A DNA stretch of 64,000 nt from Luteolibacter sp. Y139. Its GTDB lineage: Bacteria > Verrucomicrobiota > Verrucomicrobiia > Verrucomicrobiales > Akkermansiaceae. The position numbers and the translations under genes are program-made. The notes beneath the pieces are model-generated. The model saw nothing but the letters and a program-made list of their open reading frames with translations, did no database searches and was not told the DNA's origin. The stretch is taken from the NCBI RefSeq assembly GCF_038066715.1, contig NZ_JBBUKT010000001.1, positions 620,001-684,000 of the forward strand, read 5' to 3'. Of the stretch, positions 20,027 to 29,700 are shown piece by piece; position 1 is the first letter of the stretch; each line of letters opens with the position of its first letter.

Positions 20027-20061
20027 GCAGATTTTTGACCGGATGCGGCAAATCGATTGCC
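20027..20061 (-). promoter_or_regulatory. Candidate shared control element upstream of gcvP
   Basis: On the plus strand TTTTTGACCG, then ATGCGGCAAATCG. The gcvT upstream region has TTTTGACCG, then ATTCGGGCAATTTG in the same orientation and at a similar distance (roughly 70-100 bases) from its start. The matching block begins with an exact 9-base TTTTGACCG. It may be a protein site or a promoter element. Confidence 0.5.
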
Positions 20062-20092
20062 GGGGGCGGCCAATTCTCCACTCCCTTGATAC

Positions 20093-20136
20093 CGTGAAAA
20101 ACAGAGGGCCCGATTCCGCAACGGAACCGGGCCCTC
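20093..20136 (-). terminator. Rho-independent terminator after gcvH
   Basis: Arms GAGGGCCCGATTCCG (20104-20118) and CGGAACCGGGCCCTC (20122-20136), with one mismatch in 15 pairs and a 3-base loop. On the minus strand the stem is followed by TGTTTTTC. It separates gcvH from gcvP. Confidence 0.9.
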
Positions 20137-20160
20137 CTTGAAAAACAAAAAGACTGTCGA

Positions 20161-20538
20161 TCAACCGATCAGCGCCTCGTAGCCAGCGGCATCCAGCAGC
20201 GCTTCCACCTGGGCAGCGTTCTTCACCTTCAGCTTGAAGATCCAGCCCTTGCCGTAGGGGTCGGTATTCACCAGAGCGGGATTGGCCTCCACCTCGTTGT
20301 TCACTTCCACCACTTCACCGGAAATCGGAGCGTAGATGTCGCTGGCGGCCTTCACGGATTCCACCACGGCGGTCGGGTCGCCCACATCGACGGTCTTGCC
20401 GACCGGAGGGAGCTCGACGAACACCACGTCGGTGAGTTCTTCCTGGGCGTGGTCGGAGATGCCGATCGTGGCGACGTCACCTTCAAGGAGGACCCACTCG
20501 TGGGACGTATTGTAACGGAGGTTTTGCGGAACGTTCAT
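20161..20538 (-). CDS. gcvH: Glycine cleavage system H protein
   Basis: The lipoyl carrier of the glycine cleavage complex. 125 residues. The lipoylation site is the lysine in [21 protein letters not shown], and the N-terminus is [36 protein letters not shown], both standard. It starts 14 bases after the gcvT stop, so the two are one unit, and is followed by a terminator. Confidence 0.97.
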   Translation of the reverse strand: MNVPQNLRYNTSHEWVLLEGDVATIGISDHAQEELTDVVFVELPPVGKTVDVGDPTAVVESVKAASDIYAPISGEVVEVNNEVEANPALVNTDPYGKGWIFKLKVKNAAQVEALLDAAGYEALIG

Positions 20539-20552
20539 CGGGTGTAGCTAGC

Positions 20553-21647
20553 TTATGCTTTCGCGGTGGCGGGCTTGTAAAACGGTTTCTTCACGACCTT
20601 CGCCGGGAACTTGCGGCCGCGGACATCGACAAAGAGTTCGGTGCCCAGTTTCGACAGCGCCGAGGGCACGTAGGCCATCGCGATGCCCTTCCCGAGCGAT
20701 GGCGAAAGCACGCCCGAGGAAAGCTCGGAGATCACATTCCCGGCGGCGTCTTCCAGCGGGTAGTGCGAGCGTGGCGGCGCGCCCTTGTCGGTGTATTCGA
20801 GTGCCACCAGCTTCTGCTCCAGACCCTCCGCCTTTTGGTTGGCCAGCGTGTCGCGGCCAATGAAGTCGCCCTTTTCCAGATCCACGAAAAACCCGAGCCC
20901 AGCCTCGATCGGCGTGCGCTCCGGTGAGAGGTCGGAGCCATTCAGCGGGTAGCACATTTCCAGCCGCAGCGTATCGCGCGCACCGAGCCCGCAGGCCTTC
21001 GCCCCGCTCTCGATGAACCTCTCAAACCACGCCTCGCCCTTCTCTGCCGGGCAGAAGAACTCGAAGCCATCCTCACCCGTATAGCCGGTGCGGCAAACCA
21101 CCGCATCGCCGCCCTCGACCGGGAACCGCACGATGCCATTCCGCGGCGGCAGCGTCTGGCCCGGACAAGCCTTCGCGAATGCAGCAGCCGATTCGGGTCC
21201 CTGCACCGCCATGCCCGCCCACAGCGCGCTTTCATTCCGCAGCTCCACGTCTTCCGGCTGGTGCTTCGCCATCCATGCGAAGTCCTCGTCGATCATCGAG
21301 GCATTCACTACGAGGAAGAAGTCGCTATCGCCGGTGCGATAGACGATCAGGTCGTCGATCACGCCGCCGGCCTCGTTGAGCAGAAAGGAATACTGGCCCT
21401 GCCCATGGCCGAGCTTGGCGACATTGTTCGCCAGCATCTTGTTCAGCCACTCCAGCGCACCGGGCCCACTCACGAGGAATTGGCCCATGTGGGAAATATC
21501 GAAGATGCCCGCCGCACCGCGCACCGCGGCGTGCTCGTCCATGATGGAAGTGTATTGGACGGGCATGTTCCACCCCGCGAAGGGCACCATTCGGGCGCCA
21601 AGGCGGACGTGGAGGTTTTCCAAGGGCGTGCTCTGGATGGTGCTCAC
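20553..21647 (-). CDS. gcvT: Glycine cleavage system T protein (aminomethyltransferase)
   Basis: Transfers the methylene group from GcvH to tetrahydrofolate, releasing ammonia. 364 residues, full length. Motifs: PFAGWNMPVQYTSIMDEHAAVRGAAGIFDISHMGQ near the N-terminus, LPRRNG-type RFPVEGGDAVVCRTGYTGEDGFEFF in the middle, and LGARDTLRLEMCYPLNGSDL. The aspartate that activates folate lies in the VIDDLIVYR segment in the family. It is the first gene of gcvT-gcvH. Confidence 0.97.
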   Translation of the reverse strand: MSTIQSTPLENLHVRLGARMVPFAGWNMPVQYTSIMDEHAAVRGAAGIFDISHMGQFLVSGPGALEWLNKMLANNVAKLGHGQGQYSFLLNEAGGVIDDLIVYRTGDSDFFLVVNASMIDEDFAWMAKHQPEDVELRNESALWAGMAVQGPESAAAFAKACPGQTLPPRNGIVRFPVEGGDAVVCRTGYTGEDGFEFFCPAEKGEAWFERFIESGAKACGLGARDTLRLEMCYPLNGSDLSPERTPIEAGLGFFVDLEKGDFIGRDTLANQKAEGLEQKLVALEYTDKGAPPRSHYPLEDAAGNVISELSSGVLSPSLGKGIAMAYVPSALSKLGTELFVDVRGRKFPAKVVKKPFYKPATAKA

Positions 21648-21706
21648 TGCGATGGAGCGTGAGAAGCCCGCCGGAAGCTGTCAAACCACCGGCAGGAAAC
21701 GGGCGG

Positions 21707-21734
21707 AGTTTTGACCGATTCGGGCAATTTGGGC
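21707..21734 (-). promoter_or_regulatory. Candidate shared control element upstream of gcvT
   Basis: TTTTGACCG followed by ATTCGGGCAATTTG on the plus strand, matching the block upstream of gcvP. It lies about 62-88 bases before the gcvT start. Confidence 0.5.
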
Positions 21735-21834
21735 GCATGCTCCATGCCGTAGCCTTCACCCCGCTTGAAAAACAGCTGGCCAAGCTGCCGTGCCTTCACA
21801 AAGGGTCATCCACTTGGATATCCCCATTACCTGA

Positions 21835-22371
21835 ATGAATCGCTTCCCCCTTCTTCCCGTGCTGGCATGCATGCTTGTTGTTTCCACCTCCGCGCAGGCC
21901 CGGCTGGGCGAATCCGTGGCAGAATGTGAGGCCCGGTATGGTATGCCTACGCTCGTCCAGGATACCACCGTGACGGGCTGGGAGGGAGTATGGTTCCGGC
22001 AATACTCGTTTGAAGGCTACAAGGTGATCGTTTCGTTTCTCAACGACCGGAGCGCTAGCGAAATCTTCCTCAGGAAGGCCAAGGACGCCCAGGGCAATTG
22101 CAAGATGCCGGTGGCGGAACGGGATGCCATCCTGTCAAAGAATCTAGGCGAAGCCTACAAGGCACCCGCGACTCAGAAGCCCACCGATTCTCTCCTGACG
22201 TGGACGAGCAGCGGGCGACAGGCAAAATTCATCGAAACCGACGCAGGGGATATGCTGGTCGTCACCAATGACGACTACCTCGCCTACTGCCAGGATCCCG
22301 CTTCGAAGGCAAAGCCGGTTGAGAAGAAGGCTCCGGAGCCTGCGGAGAAGAAGAAGGAGAAAAACTTCTAA
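21835..22371 (+). CDS. Exported protein of unknown function with a lysine-rich tail
   Basis: 178 residues. Signal peptide MNRFPLLPVLACMLVVSTSAQA, then a mature part that starts RLGESVAECEARYGMP, a pattern common in small exported Verrucomicrobial proteins that carry a Gly-containing loop and a Tyr-Gly pair. The tail is rich in Lys/Pro/Glu (KPVEKKAPEPAEKKKEKNF). No enzyme motif. Probably periplasmic. Isolated, and convergent with the next gene. Confidence 0.65.
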   Translation: MNRFPLLPVLACMLVVSTSAQARLGESVAECEARYGMPTLVQDTTVTGWEGVWFRQYSFEGYKVIVSFLNDRSASEIFLRKAKDAQGNCKMPVAERDAILSKNLGEAYKAPATQKPTDSLLTWTSSGRQAKFIETDAGDMLVVTNDDYLAYCQDPASKAKPVEKKAPEPAEKKKEKNF

Positions 22372-22409
22372 CACCCTGACAAGCGCCGGCGATCGGCCAT
22401 GCCATCCGC

Positions 22410-23909
22410 CTACCGCTTCTTGCGCGGCTCGTAGGCCTTCTGCATCGTATCCAGCACCTCGGTGAGGCGGTCGGTGCGCTTCGCGCGGGGGCGGAGTTCC
22501 AGCTCCTTCTTCAGACGCATGTAGTCGTCGAATTCGCCGCTGAGATCGCGGGCGCGCGAGATCTCGAAGAAGTCCAGGTAGTCACGCGCACGGGTCGCAC
22601 GCTCCGAGCGCACCACGCGCTGCTCCGAGAGTTCGGCCAGGCGGGCCTCGATCTTGTCCTCCTTTTTCCCGGTCACGATGTCGCGGAGGATCTGCTGATA
22701 CTCCTGGATGATCGGCCGGTAGGAGGGAAAGCAGCGGTAGGAAAGCCGCACCAGGCTATCCTCGGCCGGGCGCACTTCTTCGCCGCGCTCGGTATCCTTC
22801 AGGGCGGCGATTTCCTTCCATGCCTCGATGCCGCGGTCGACTGCATTGCCATCGGCATCGCGGGTGTGGAACTGGAGTGCAGCGGTCAGTTCGCGCTCGG
22901 TCTCCAGCACCGGCAGCACTTCCGTGAGCGTCGGCTGGACAAGCTTGGCGAGCGTCAGCGCCCACCACTTCGCCAGGCTTTTCTCCGAGAGATTGAGATC
23001 GGGGAAATGCTTCCGCATCAGCACCGGCATCTCCCCCGAAAAGCGGGCGGCTTCCGAACAGAAATTGCGAAAGGCTTCCTTGCCCTGCGGTTGCTCGAGC
23101 AAGGCCATCACCAGCGCCCCGGAAAGCGCGCGGAAGGAGAGCCGCGAGGCGCTGTCGAGCTGCAGGAAACTTCGCTCCGAAAGCTCGAACAACTCATCCA
23201 TGGTAAAGCCGCCGCCCTTGCGAAAGACGCCCTCATAGAGTCGTCGATCGGCGCTGCCCTCGCTCCACTTGCGCGCTTCCACCAGGCCCTCCACGAGCCA
23301 CGGGCGGATGACCAGCGGATCTTCCAGCTCACCCTCCTTCAGCGTCCGCAGGGAGCGTTCGTAGAGGATCACGGTCAGGGCGGCGCGCTCCAGCTGATCG
23401 TTGTCGATTCCCGGATCGGAATAAATGCGGATGCTCAGCGAGAGGTGGTTCTCGGCATTGACCAGTCCGAACTCAACCGGCCGCGCAGGAGGAGGAGCAT
23501 CCTTCGCCAGATCGACGATCTCCACGTTGACCGGCACCTTGAACTTGTCCGTGGCCTTGGCCGTCGCCTCCTTGAAAGCCCCGCGCTTGCCATCGGTTCC
23601 CTCCGGAACGGTCCGGTCGCGCACGAGATCCAGAAATTGCTCACGGACCTGCTCCAGATGAAGGGCCACGGACGAGCGGCGCAGCGCATCACCACCCCGC
23701 ACTCGGAACATCCCGGAACGGCTGATCGCTTCCTCCACCGGCTTCGGCCGCGGCACGTTTCCGCCCGGAGCGACCGGCACCGGTTCCGCGGGTGTCGGCT
23801 CCACAGGCACTGCCGGTTCCTCAACCGGAACAGCCGCCGGCGGCGCCTCCTGGCCACGGAGCGCCGCACAGGAAAGCAGGCACAAGCTGACGGCGCGGGC
23901 GAACATCAC
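22410..23909 (-). CDS. Large exported protein of unknown function
   Basis: 499 residues. Signal peptide MMFARAVSLCLLSCAALRGQ, then a Pro/Val/Glu-rich linker to about residue 60, then a long mainly helical part. It includes IRPWLVEGLVEARKWSEGSADRRLY, a layout reminiscent of gluzincin-like peptidase folds, but there is no HExxH. A second half follows (ERELTAALQFHTRDADG ... RLSYRCFPSYRPIIQEYQQILRDI). The C-terminus is basic (RPRAKRTDRLTEVL). It starts 5 bases after the stop of the membrane protein upstream, so they work together. I do not recognise the family. Confidence 0.7.
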   Translation of the reverse strand: MMFARAVSLCLLSCAALRGQEAPPAAVPVEEPAVPVEPTPAEPVPVAPGGNVPRPKPVEEAISRSGMFRVRGGDALRRSSVALHLEQVREQFLDLVRDRTVPEGTDGKRGAFKEATAKATDKFKVPVNVEIVDLAKDAPPPARPVEFGLVNAENHLSLSIRIYSDPGIDNDQLERAALTVILYERSLRTLKEGELEDPLVIRPWLVEGLVEARKWSEGSADRRLYEGVFRKGGGFTMDELFELSERSFLQLDSASRLSFRALSGALVMALLEQPQGKEAFRNFCSEAARFSGEMPVLMRKHFPDLNLSEKSLAKWWALTLAKLVQPTLTEVLPVLETERELTAALQFHTRDADGNAVDRGIEAWKEIAALKDTERGEEVRPAEDSLVRLSYRCFPSYRPIIQEYQQILRDIVTGKKEDKIEARLAELSEQRVVRSERATRARDYLDFFEISRARDLSGEFDDYMRLKKELELRPRAKRTDRLTEVLDTMQKAYEPRKKR

Positions 23910-23914
23910 ATCGG

Positions 23915-24640
23915 TCAGAACGTTTCACCGGGCATCAGCGACGAGCCGCCATCGGCACGCGGATCGAGCACCAGCTTGCCTTTCTCCAGCTTGATCCGGG
24001 ACATTTCCTCGAAGCCGAGGTGAAGCTCCTTTTCGTAAAGCGTCGCGAGTTTTTCGAACTGCGGCATCACCAGCAGCAGGAAGCCCTGCGGCACCACCAG
24101 CTGGCCGAAGCGGCCGCCTTTGGCGAATCTCTCGGTCCGCTCCACCTGCGGGAAGAAGGGACCGCCTTCGCGGGCGATCATCGTCCGGGTCTTGCCGTGG
24201 ACATCGATCTGCTGCTCCACGCGGACATACATCGAAAGCGTGATCGGCCGCCCGGCGATGGTGCGCTCGGTGATGATCTCGGCGCGGCCTTCCTCCAGAC
24301 GCACGCTTACGCCATTCAGCGAAACCTGCGAGCCGAGGAAGCCGCCCTGCTTCGAGGCGAGGGTCTGGCGGATGTAGAGATTGATTTCCTCCTCGGTGAT
24401 CGTCAGCGGATAATTGCGATCCACCGAGTTCTTCAGCACCGCGGCCAGGTCGCGGGTCTTTGGTGCCGGCGTCAGGCCGGACGGGCGCCCCTTGATATCG
24501 GAAAGATCTTGCGGCTGCGTGATATAGAACACGGCCACGCCAAGCCCCGCCACACCGGCGAGGGAGAACAGGGCCACGAGCTTGCCGAGGCAACTGCCCT
24601 TGGGCTTGGAGGGCGGGGGTGGGTTTTTGTCGTCGGCCAT
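23915..24640 (-). CDS. Membrane-anchored protein of unknown function
   Basis: 241 residues. Charged Pro-rich start MADDKNPPPPSKPKGS, one membrane segment (LVALFSLAGVAGLGVAVFYI), then a periplasmic-type domain including TITEEEINLYIRQTLASK, GVSVRLEEGRAEIITERTI and VPQGFLLLVMPQFEKLA. The layout (short cytoplasmic tail, one anchor, single beta-rich domain) resembles lipid-binding or LmeA-like domains, but this is only a guess. It is followed closely by the 499-residue exported protein gene and preceded 48 bases upstream by an FmdB-type gene. Confidence 0.7.
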   Translation of the reverse strand: MADDKNPPPPSKPKGSCLGKLVALFSLAGVAGLGVAVFYITQPQDLSDIKGRPSGLTPAPKTRDLAAVLKNSVDRNYPLTITEEEINLYIRQTLASKQGGFLGSQVSLNGVSVRLEEGRAEIITERTIAGRPITLSMYVRVEQQIDVHGKTRTMIAREGGPFFPQVERTERFAKGGRFGQLVVPQGFLLLVMPQFEKLATLYEKELHLGFEEMSRIKLEKGKLVLDPRADGGSSLMPGETF

Positions 24641-24688
24641 GAGGATGAGGCGAGCGGTAGCAAAGGGCTCAGGGTTTGGGAAGAACGC

Positions 24689-24988
24689 TCACTCGGACGC
24701 CTTCGAAGGAGCCGGTGCCGCCGCAGGCGAGGCAGCCGGGGCGCTGCTCTCCGCTGGCTTGGACGCGGCGGAATCACTCTTCGCACCGGCCTGATACGAA
24801 TTCGAACGGTAGTCGGTCTGGTAAAAGCCCGCACCCTTGAAAAGCAACCCGGCACCGGTGCCCAGCAGCCGCTTCACCTTGCCGGCGCATCCTTCCTGCG
24901 GGCAGTCCTGCAGCTTCGCGTCATTCATGCTCTGGAAGACTTCAAAGCGGTGCCCGCAGGTCTCGCAGACATAGTCGTAGTTCGGCAT
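24689..24988 (-). CDS. FmdB-type zinc ribbon protein
   Basis: 99 residues. The N-terminal zinc ribbon has the FmdB pattern: MPNYDYVCETCGHRFEVFQSM, then CPQEGCAGKVKRLL, giving four cysteines. The Ala/Pro/Ser-rich tail (AASPAAAPAPSKASE) is low complexity. Family members are cytosolic and of unclear, regulatory-type role. First gene of a minus-strand run with the two exported proteins. Confidence 0.85.
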   Translation of the reverse strand: MPNYDYVCETCGHRFEVFQSMNDAKLQDCPQEGCAGKVKRLLGTGAGLLFKGAGFYQTDYRSNSYQAGAKSDSAASKPAESSAPAASPAAAPAPSKASE

Positions 24989-25167
24989 CGGGCGGCACCC
25001 TTATCATTCCCGGGCCGCGGCGCAAGCCCGGTGCTCCCGGCCCGGCCCGTCACTCCGACGGCGGAAAGCACGTAGAAGCACGGATTCATGGAATCGGATG
25101 CTTCGCGGATTCTCTCCGAAGGGCGCACCACCGCCGCCACTGCCAAAACAAGTCCGGGCACCGGTCC

Positions 25168-25198
25168 TTGACCCGCAGGGGCTTTCGCGGTTTATAAT
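25168..25198 (+). promoter_or_regulatory. Sigma70-type promoter of the YkuD transpeptidase gene
   Basis: TTGACC (25168-25173), 19-base spacer, consensus TATAAT (25193-25198), then 18 bases to the ATG. No ribosome binding site is visible in the short leader. Confidence 0.7.
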
Positions 25199-25216
25199 AC
25201 GCCCATCCGAAACACC

Positions 25217-25822
25217 ATGAGAGCCTGCATCGCCATTTCAGCACTTGTTCCCCTCGCCTTCACTTCCTGCTTCGACGGCGCCGGCATGCGCGGCGAGTCG
25301 CACTACATGGCCGGCTACTCGCAAAAGCGGGAGCACGATTGGAAATCCAGCCCGCTCCCGGACGACGTCTCCTACTGGGACGGCGACCAGCTGACCGGCC
25401 CCGCCGCGATCCGGATCAATCTGACCCAGCAAAAGGCCTTCTTCTACAAGGGCGGCACCCTCGCCGGCGTGTCCCGCATCTCCACCGGCAAGGAAGGCCG
25501 CGTGACCCCGCCCGGCAACTACAAGGTCCAGCTCAAGGACAAGTATCACCGCTCCTCCAGCTACGGCGTCTTCAAGGAAAAGGGCACCGACCGCGTGGTG
25601 GACGATGACGCCGAGGCGCAAAACGAGCCGGTGCCACCGGGCTGCTACTACGAGGGCGCGCCGATGTTCAACTTCCTCCAGTTCGCGCCGTCCGTCGGCA
25701 TGCATACCGGCTACCTGCCCGGCTATGCCGCTTCCCACGGCTGCGTCCGCATGCCTGACAAGATGGCGATGAAGTTCTTCGACAACGCCGTGGTCGGCAC
25801 GCCGGTCACCGTCGAGCGATGA
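25217..25822 (+). CDS. L,D-transpeptidase (YkuD) lipoprotein
   Basis: 201 residues. Lipoprotein signal ending LAFTSC, so likely anchored in a membrane facing peptidoglycan. The YkuD domain contains INLTQQKAFFYKGGTLAG, TPPGNYKV, and the active-site block MHTGYLPGYAASHGCVRMP with catalytic Cys176 and His in SHGC. Family members cross-link peptidoglycan stems 3-3 or attach proteins to it. It overlaps the rhodanese gene by four bases (ATGA). Confidence 0.9.
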   Translation: MRACIAISALVPLAFTSCFDGAGMRGESHYMAGYSQKREHDWKSSPLPDDVSYWDGDQLTGPAAIRINLTQQKAFFYKGGTLAGVSRISTGKEGRVTPPGNYKVQLKDKYHRSSSYGVFKEKGTDRVVDDDAEAQNEPVPPGCYYEGAPMFNFLQFAPSVGMHTGYLPGYAASHGCVRMPDKMAMKFFDNAVVGTPVTVER

Positions 25823-26160
25823 GCGATTTACTTCCGGACCCGGAGACGGGCATCGAAGTCACGCCCGTGCAGGTTGCGGAGCTGCTGCCTGCCATCCAAC
25901 GCGGCGAGATCGCCCTGATCGATTGCCGCGAGGACGATGAGTGGCGGTTCAATCGCATCGAGGGCGCACGATTTGTTCCGCTCTCCCGCTTCGCCGAAGC
26001 ATCGCCACCCGAAGTGCCAGCGATCGTCTACTGCCACCACGGCATGCGATCGCTGCGCGCGACAAACTATTGGCGCCAACGCGGCGTCGAAGCCTGGTCG
26101 ATGAGCGGCGGCATCGATCAATGGTCGGCGCAGATCGATCCAGCGGTGCCGGTCTACTAG
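25819..26160 (+). CDS. Rhodanese-like domain protein
   Basis: 113 residues, a single rhodanese domain. The active cysteine is Cys72 in [35 protein letters not shown] is the standard N-terminal half; SGGIDQW closes it. Likely moves sulfur or acts in thiosulfate chemistry in the cytosol; the acceptor is unknown. The ATGA overlap shows tight coupling with the transpeptidase gene, though a functional link is not obvious. Confidence 0.9.
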   Translation: MSDLLPDPETGIEVTPVQVAELLPAIQRGEIALIDCREDDEWRFNRIEGARFVPLSRFAEASPPEVPAIVYCHHGMRSLRATNYWRQRGVEAWSMSGGIDQWSAQIDPAVPVY

Positions 26161-26167
26161 ATTCATC

Positions 26168-26620
26168 GTGCGCGCCATCCTCCAACGCGTTTCCTCCGCC
26201 TCCGTGACCATCGAAGGCGAAGTCGTTTCGTCGATCGGCACCGGGCTGTTAGTCCTGCTCGGGGTCGAGGATGGCGATGGCGAGGAAGACGTCGCGTGGC
26301 TCGCGCCGAAGATCGCGAAGATGCGGATCTTTCCCGACGAGGGCGGCTTGATGAACCTCTCCCTAACCGACTGCGCTGGCGATGCGATTGTGGTCAGCCA
26401 GTTCACGCTGCATGCCTCAACCAAGAAGGGCAACCGCCCCTCCTTCATCCGAGCCGCGCGACCGGAGATTTCCGAACCCCTCTACGAACGCTTCTGCGAA
26501 TCACTCGGCACCGAGCTCGGAAAGCCGGTCGGCAAGGGCCGCTTCGCCGCCGACATGAAAGTCGCGCTCGTGAACGATGGCCCGGTGACCATCGTCATCG
26601 ACACGCGGAACCGCGAGTAA
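26168..26620 (+). CDS. dtd: D-aminoacyl-tRNA deacylase
   Basis: Removes D-amino acids mis-attached to tRNA in the cytosol. 150 residues. The start codon is GTG ([17 protein letters not shown]). The two conserved blocks are [17 protein letters not shown] and [15 protein letters not shown], the latter with the cross-subunit GP motif of DTD. It follows the rhodanese gene by seven bases. Confidence 0.97.
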   Translation: MRAILQRVSSASVTIEGEVVSSIGTGLLVLLGVEDGDGEEDVAWLAPKIAKMRIFPDEGGLMNLSLTDCAGDAIVVSQFTLHASTKKGNRPSFIRAARPEISEPLYERFCESLGTELGKPVGKGRFAADMKVALVNDGPVTIVIDTRNRE

Positions 26621-26776
26621 AGGGACCATCGCCTGCGGCTGACAGGTTATGGATAAGGGTGAGAGGCCAACCCAATGACCTCCCACCCTTGACCTCGTCC
26701 CTTGGCAGAGGCTTGTCCCACCCGGGATTTCGCCTGCCAGAGAATGGATGGAACTAGCGAATGAACCGGTGAGCGA

Positions 26777-29700
26777 TCAGGGCTCGGTGGCACTGAGACG
26801 CCCGAAGAGCTTGCCGCTGGTCGCCTTGGCAGCCGGGATGGTAATGACGACCGTATCGGTATCGGCATCAGGGCTGTCTTCGGTGATATCCACGACGATG
26901 GTGTCGGTGGTGGAATCCGTCGCCCCGACCGGGACGTTATTGGCCGCGGGGAAGGTCAGGTCTGTCGACCACTGGAAGGTCAACGTGATACCGGATTCAG
27001 AGAGATCCTTCCGCTTGAACGAGAATACCAGATTGCCGCCCGATGATGACACCACCGGTAACAGCGCCGCGGAGTTCGAGCCCGGGTTGGCAGGATTCGG
27101 TTCACCGCCGAGCACGAACTCGAGGCCGTTGCTGAGGCCGTCATGATCGGGATCCGCGCCGAAGGCAGCATCGGCACCAGCGAGGCCCTTCGAGCTGGCC
27201 CAGGCACTGAAGCCACCGCCGCTGCTGGTCAGCGTGAGCACGCCGGTCGCCTCGTCGAAGGAGTAGGTCTTGCTGCCCACCGTCTTGGTCCACACGTCAC
27301 CGGTGGCAGTCCACGCGGTGGTGCCACTGAGGACCTGGAAGGTGGCGCCATACAAAGAGGTCACATTCTCAAGGGTCCAGGAACCGGAGCTGAAGGCGGT
27401 ATCGGCAAAGGAAGTGTCGATGTTGAAGTCGCCATTGATCGAGGCCTGCCCTCCGCCGGAGATGCCATTGGTGGTGACACCGACGGCAAAGCGGAGCTGG
27501 GCATTGTCTGAGAGCACCAGTCCGGCTCCGCCGGCGATGGTGGTGTCGCCGGTGTAGGTATTGAGACCACCCAAGGTCAGCGTGCCGCTGGAGATCGCGA
27601 GACTCGTCTTGCGGGTGCCGCTGCTCACGGCATTCGCAATGACGCCATCGTAGGTGGAGGTGCCGGTGGTGGTGAGCACGGAGTCCGCGGTGGTGGAACT
27701 GTTGCCCACGGTGGCCGCGCTCGTGCTCTTGATGATGCCTGCCAACGTCTGGTTCCTGCCCGCGAGATCAAGGGTGGCACTGCCGCTGGCACCGAGGGTG
27801 ACGGTGGCGGTGGTGGCGAGGCCATTGTTCGCGCCGAGGCGAGCGGTGCCCGTCACGGTCATGGCGGTGTAGCCAGTGCCGCCACCCCAGTAGTTGATGG
27901 CACCACTCCGGTGAATGACCGGCACCGAGGAAGTGATGACACTCTTCACATCAAAGGTCCCGCCGGAGGATGCGTTGATGAAGTGGCCGCCACCCGCCGG
28001 GCTGGCGGTGATGTTCACGGGGCCTTCAAGCGTCGCGGTGCCGCTGACGGTGGACGAGGCTTCGAGAATACCGGCTCCCTGCGGGCTGGTGTTGGCACCG
28101 ATGGTGATGGCATTGGCCAGGGTCACGCCATCGCCGAGGCTGAGACGGACACCGCCATTGATGGCGACCGTACCGCTGCCCACCGCGGTGGAGCTATTCG
28201 CCTTCACCACACCGCCACTGATGGTGGTCCCACCGCTGTAGCTGCTAGAGCCGCCGAGCGTGAGCGTGGAGGAGCCACCCTTGACCAGTGCCAGCGTGCC
28301 CGCGCCGTTGCCGAGGGTTCCATCGTAGCTGCTGCTCGTGGTTCCGGAAATGGTCAGGAGCCCCGCACCTGCAACCCCGCGGCTGATGGAGCCGGTGGCC
28401 GCACCGCTAAGGGATTCCTTGGCAAGGTCCATGTTGAGATTCAGCGTTCCATCCACCAGCAATGGACCTGTACCCAGGCCGCCACTGTTGACGGTAAGCG
28501 TGCCACCCGACTCCACCGCACTGACAGAGGTGCAGACCAGACTGCCGGTTGCCAGCGTGGCATTGGCGCCAGAGAGGACGTCCAGCCCGGTGCCGAATTC
28601 ATTCAGGATCGTCAGCGTCTGCGCTCCACCCACCGCGGCAGTGCCGGAATCGAAGGTGAGACTGTTGATGCTGAGGTTGCCACCGAGGGTCGTGTTCGTG
28701 TTGGCCGCCGAGGTGGCGGAGAAGTGCACATCGGTGATGGCTCCCGGGATCTGGCCCGCATCGGGGGCACCGGAGCTATCGGTCGCCCAGTTGCTGTTAG
28801 GCGCAAGCGAGCCATCGTTCCAAACCGAGCTCACATCACCTCGCCACCATGCGGTGGTCGGGGTGGCGGCTCCGGTGACATTCAGCACGTAGCTGTTTCC
28901 CTGGATGCTTCCGTTGTAAGAAACAGGAAAACCGGACGGCGTGACACCGCTGGTATTCAGCACGAAGGTGCCGCTCAGAGGTCCACCCGACCGGATGAGT
29001 TCGTAGCTGCCCACCGGCGTGCTGCCGAAGAGCTTCAGCGTGTTGGTGCCCGTGGCGGTGACACCTACCGCATCGATCATGTCCGGCGAGGCATTCAGGC
29101 CGAACTCCAGCGTGGCTCCCGACAAGGATAGATTGTTCACCAACTGGCTTCGCACGGCCGTGCCCTTGCGGAGATCAAGGGTGCCGGAGCTGACGGTGAC
29201 GTCACCGGTCGCAGGCAGCACGCCGGTGGTGCCAAAGGAAAGCGCGCCTCCGCTGATGGTCGTGTTACCGGTGTAGGTATTGGCGCCGGTCAGCGTCTGC
29301 CTTGCCGTTCCCGATTTCACCAGGTTGATGTTGCCGGAGATCACCCCGGAACCGGTCTGGTCCGCCGAAGTGTTCAAGGTAAGCGTGGCAGGTCCGGTGA
29401 CGCCGTTGGCAAAGCCGACCTTCACGTTACCGCTCAAGCCGGCGATCGTCTGGTCATAGGTGGTGGTAGCCGCCTGATTGTTCAGTTGCAGGGTGCCGCC
29501 CACGGTGGACGTCACGATCCCGCTGGGCGAGAGGGTATTGGTCGCGCCGACGGTGACGATCGCGCCGGCGTTGTTGACGTCGAGCGTGCCCCAAGTGTTG
29601 GACGCATTGCTGAGCTCCCACCTGCTGGTGTCCAGAAGCTCCAGATAACCAGTGGAAAGGGAAAGCGAGCCGGTGACCTTGCCGAAATTGTTGCTGGTCC

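Noticed and set aside
19958-20092. Glycine riboswitch upstream of gcvP
   Set aside because: I looked for the paired aptamer core typical of glycine riboswitches and did not find it here or before gcvT.
22410-23909. Metallopeptidase call for the 499-residue exported protein
   Set aside because: The segment PWLVEGLVEARKW is reminiscent of gluzincin-like folds, but there is no HExxH zinc motif.
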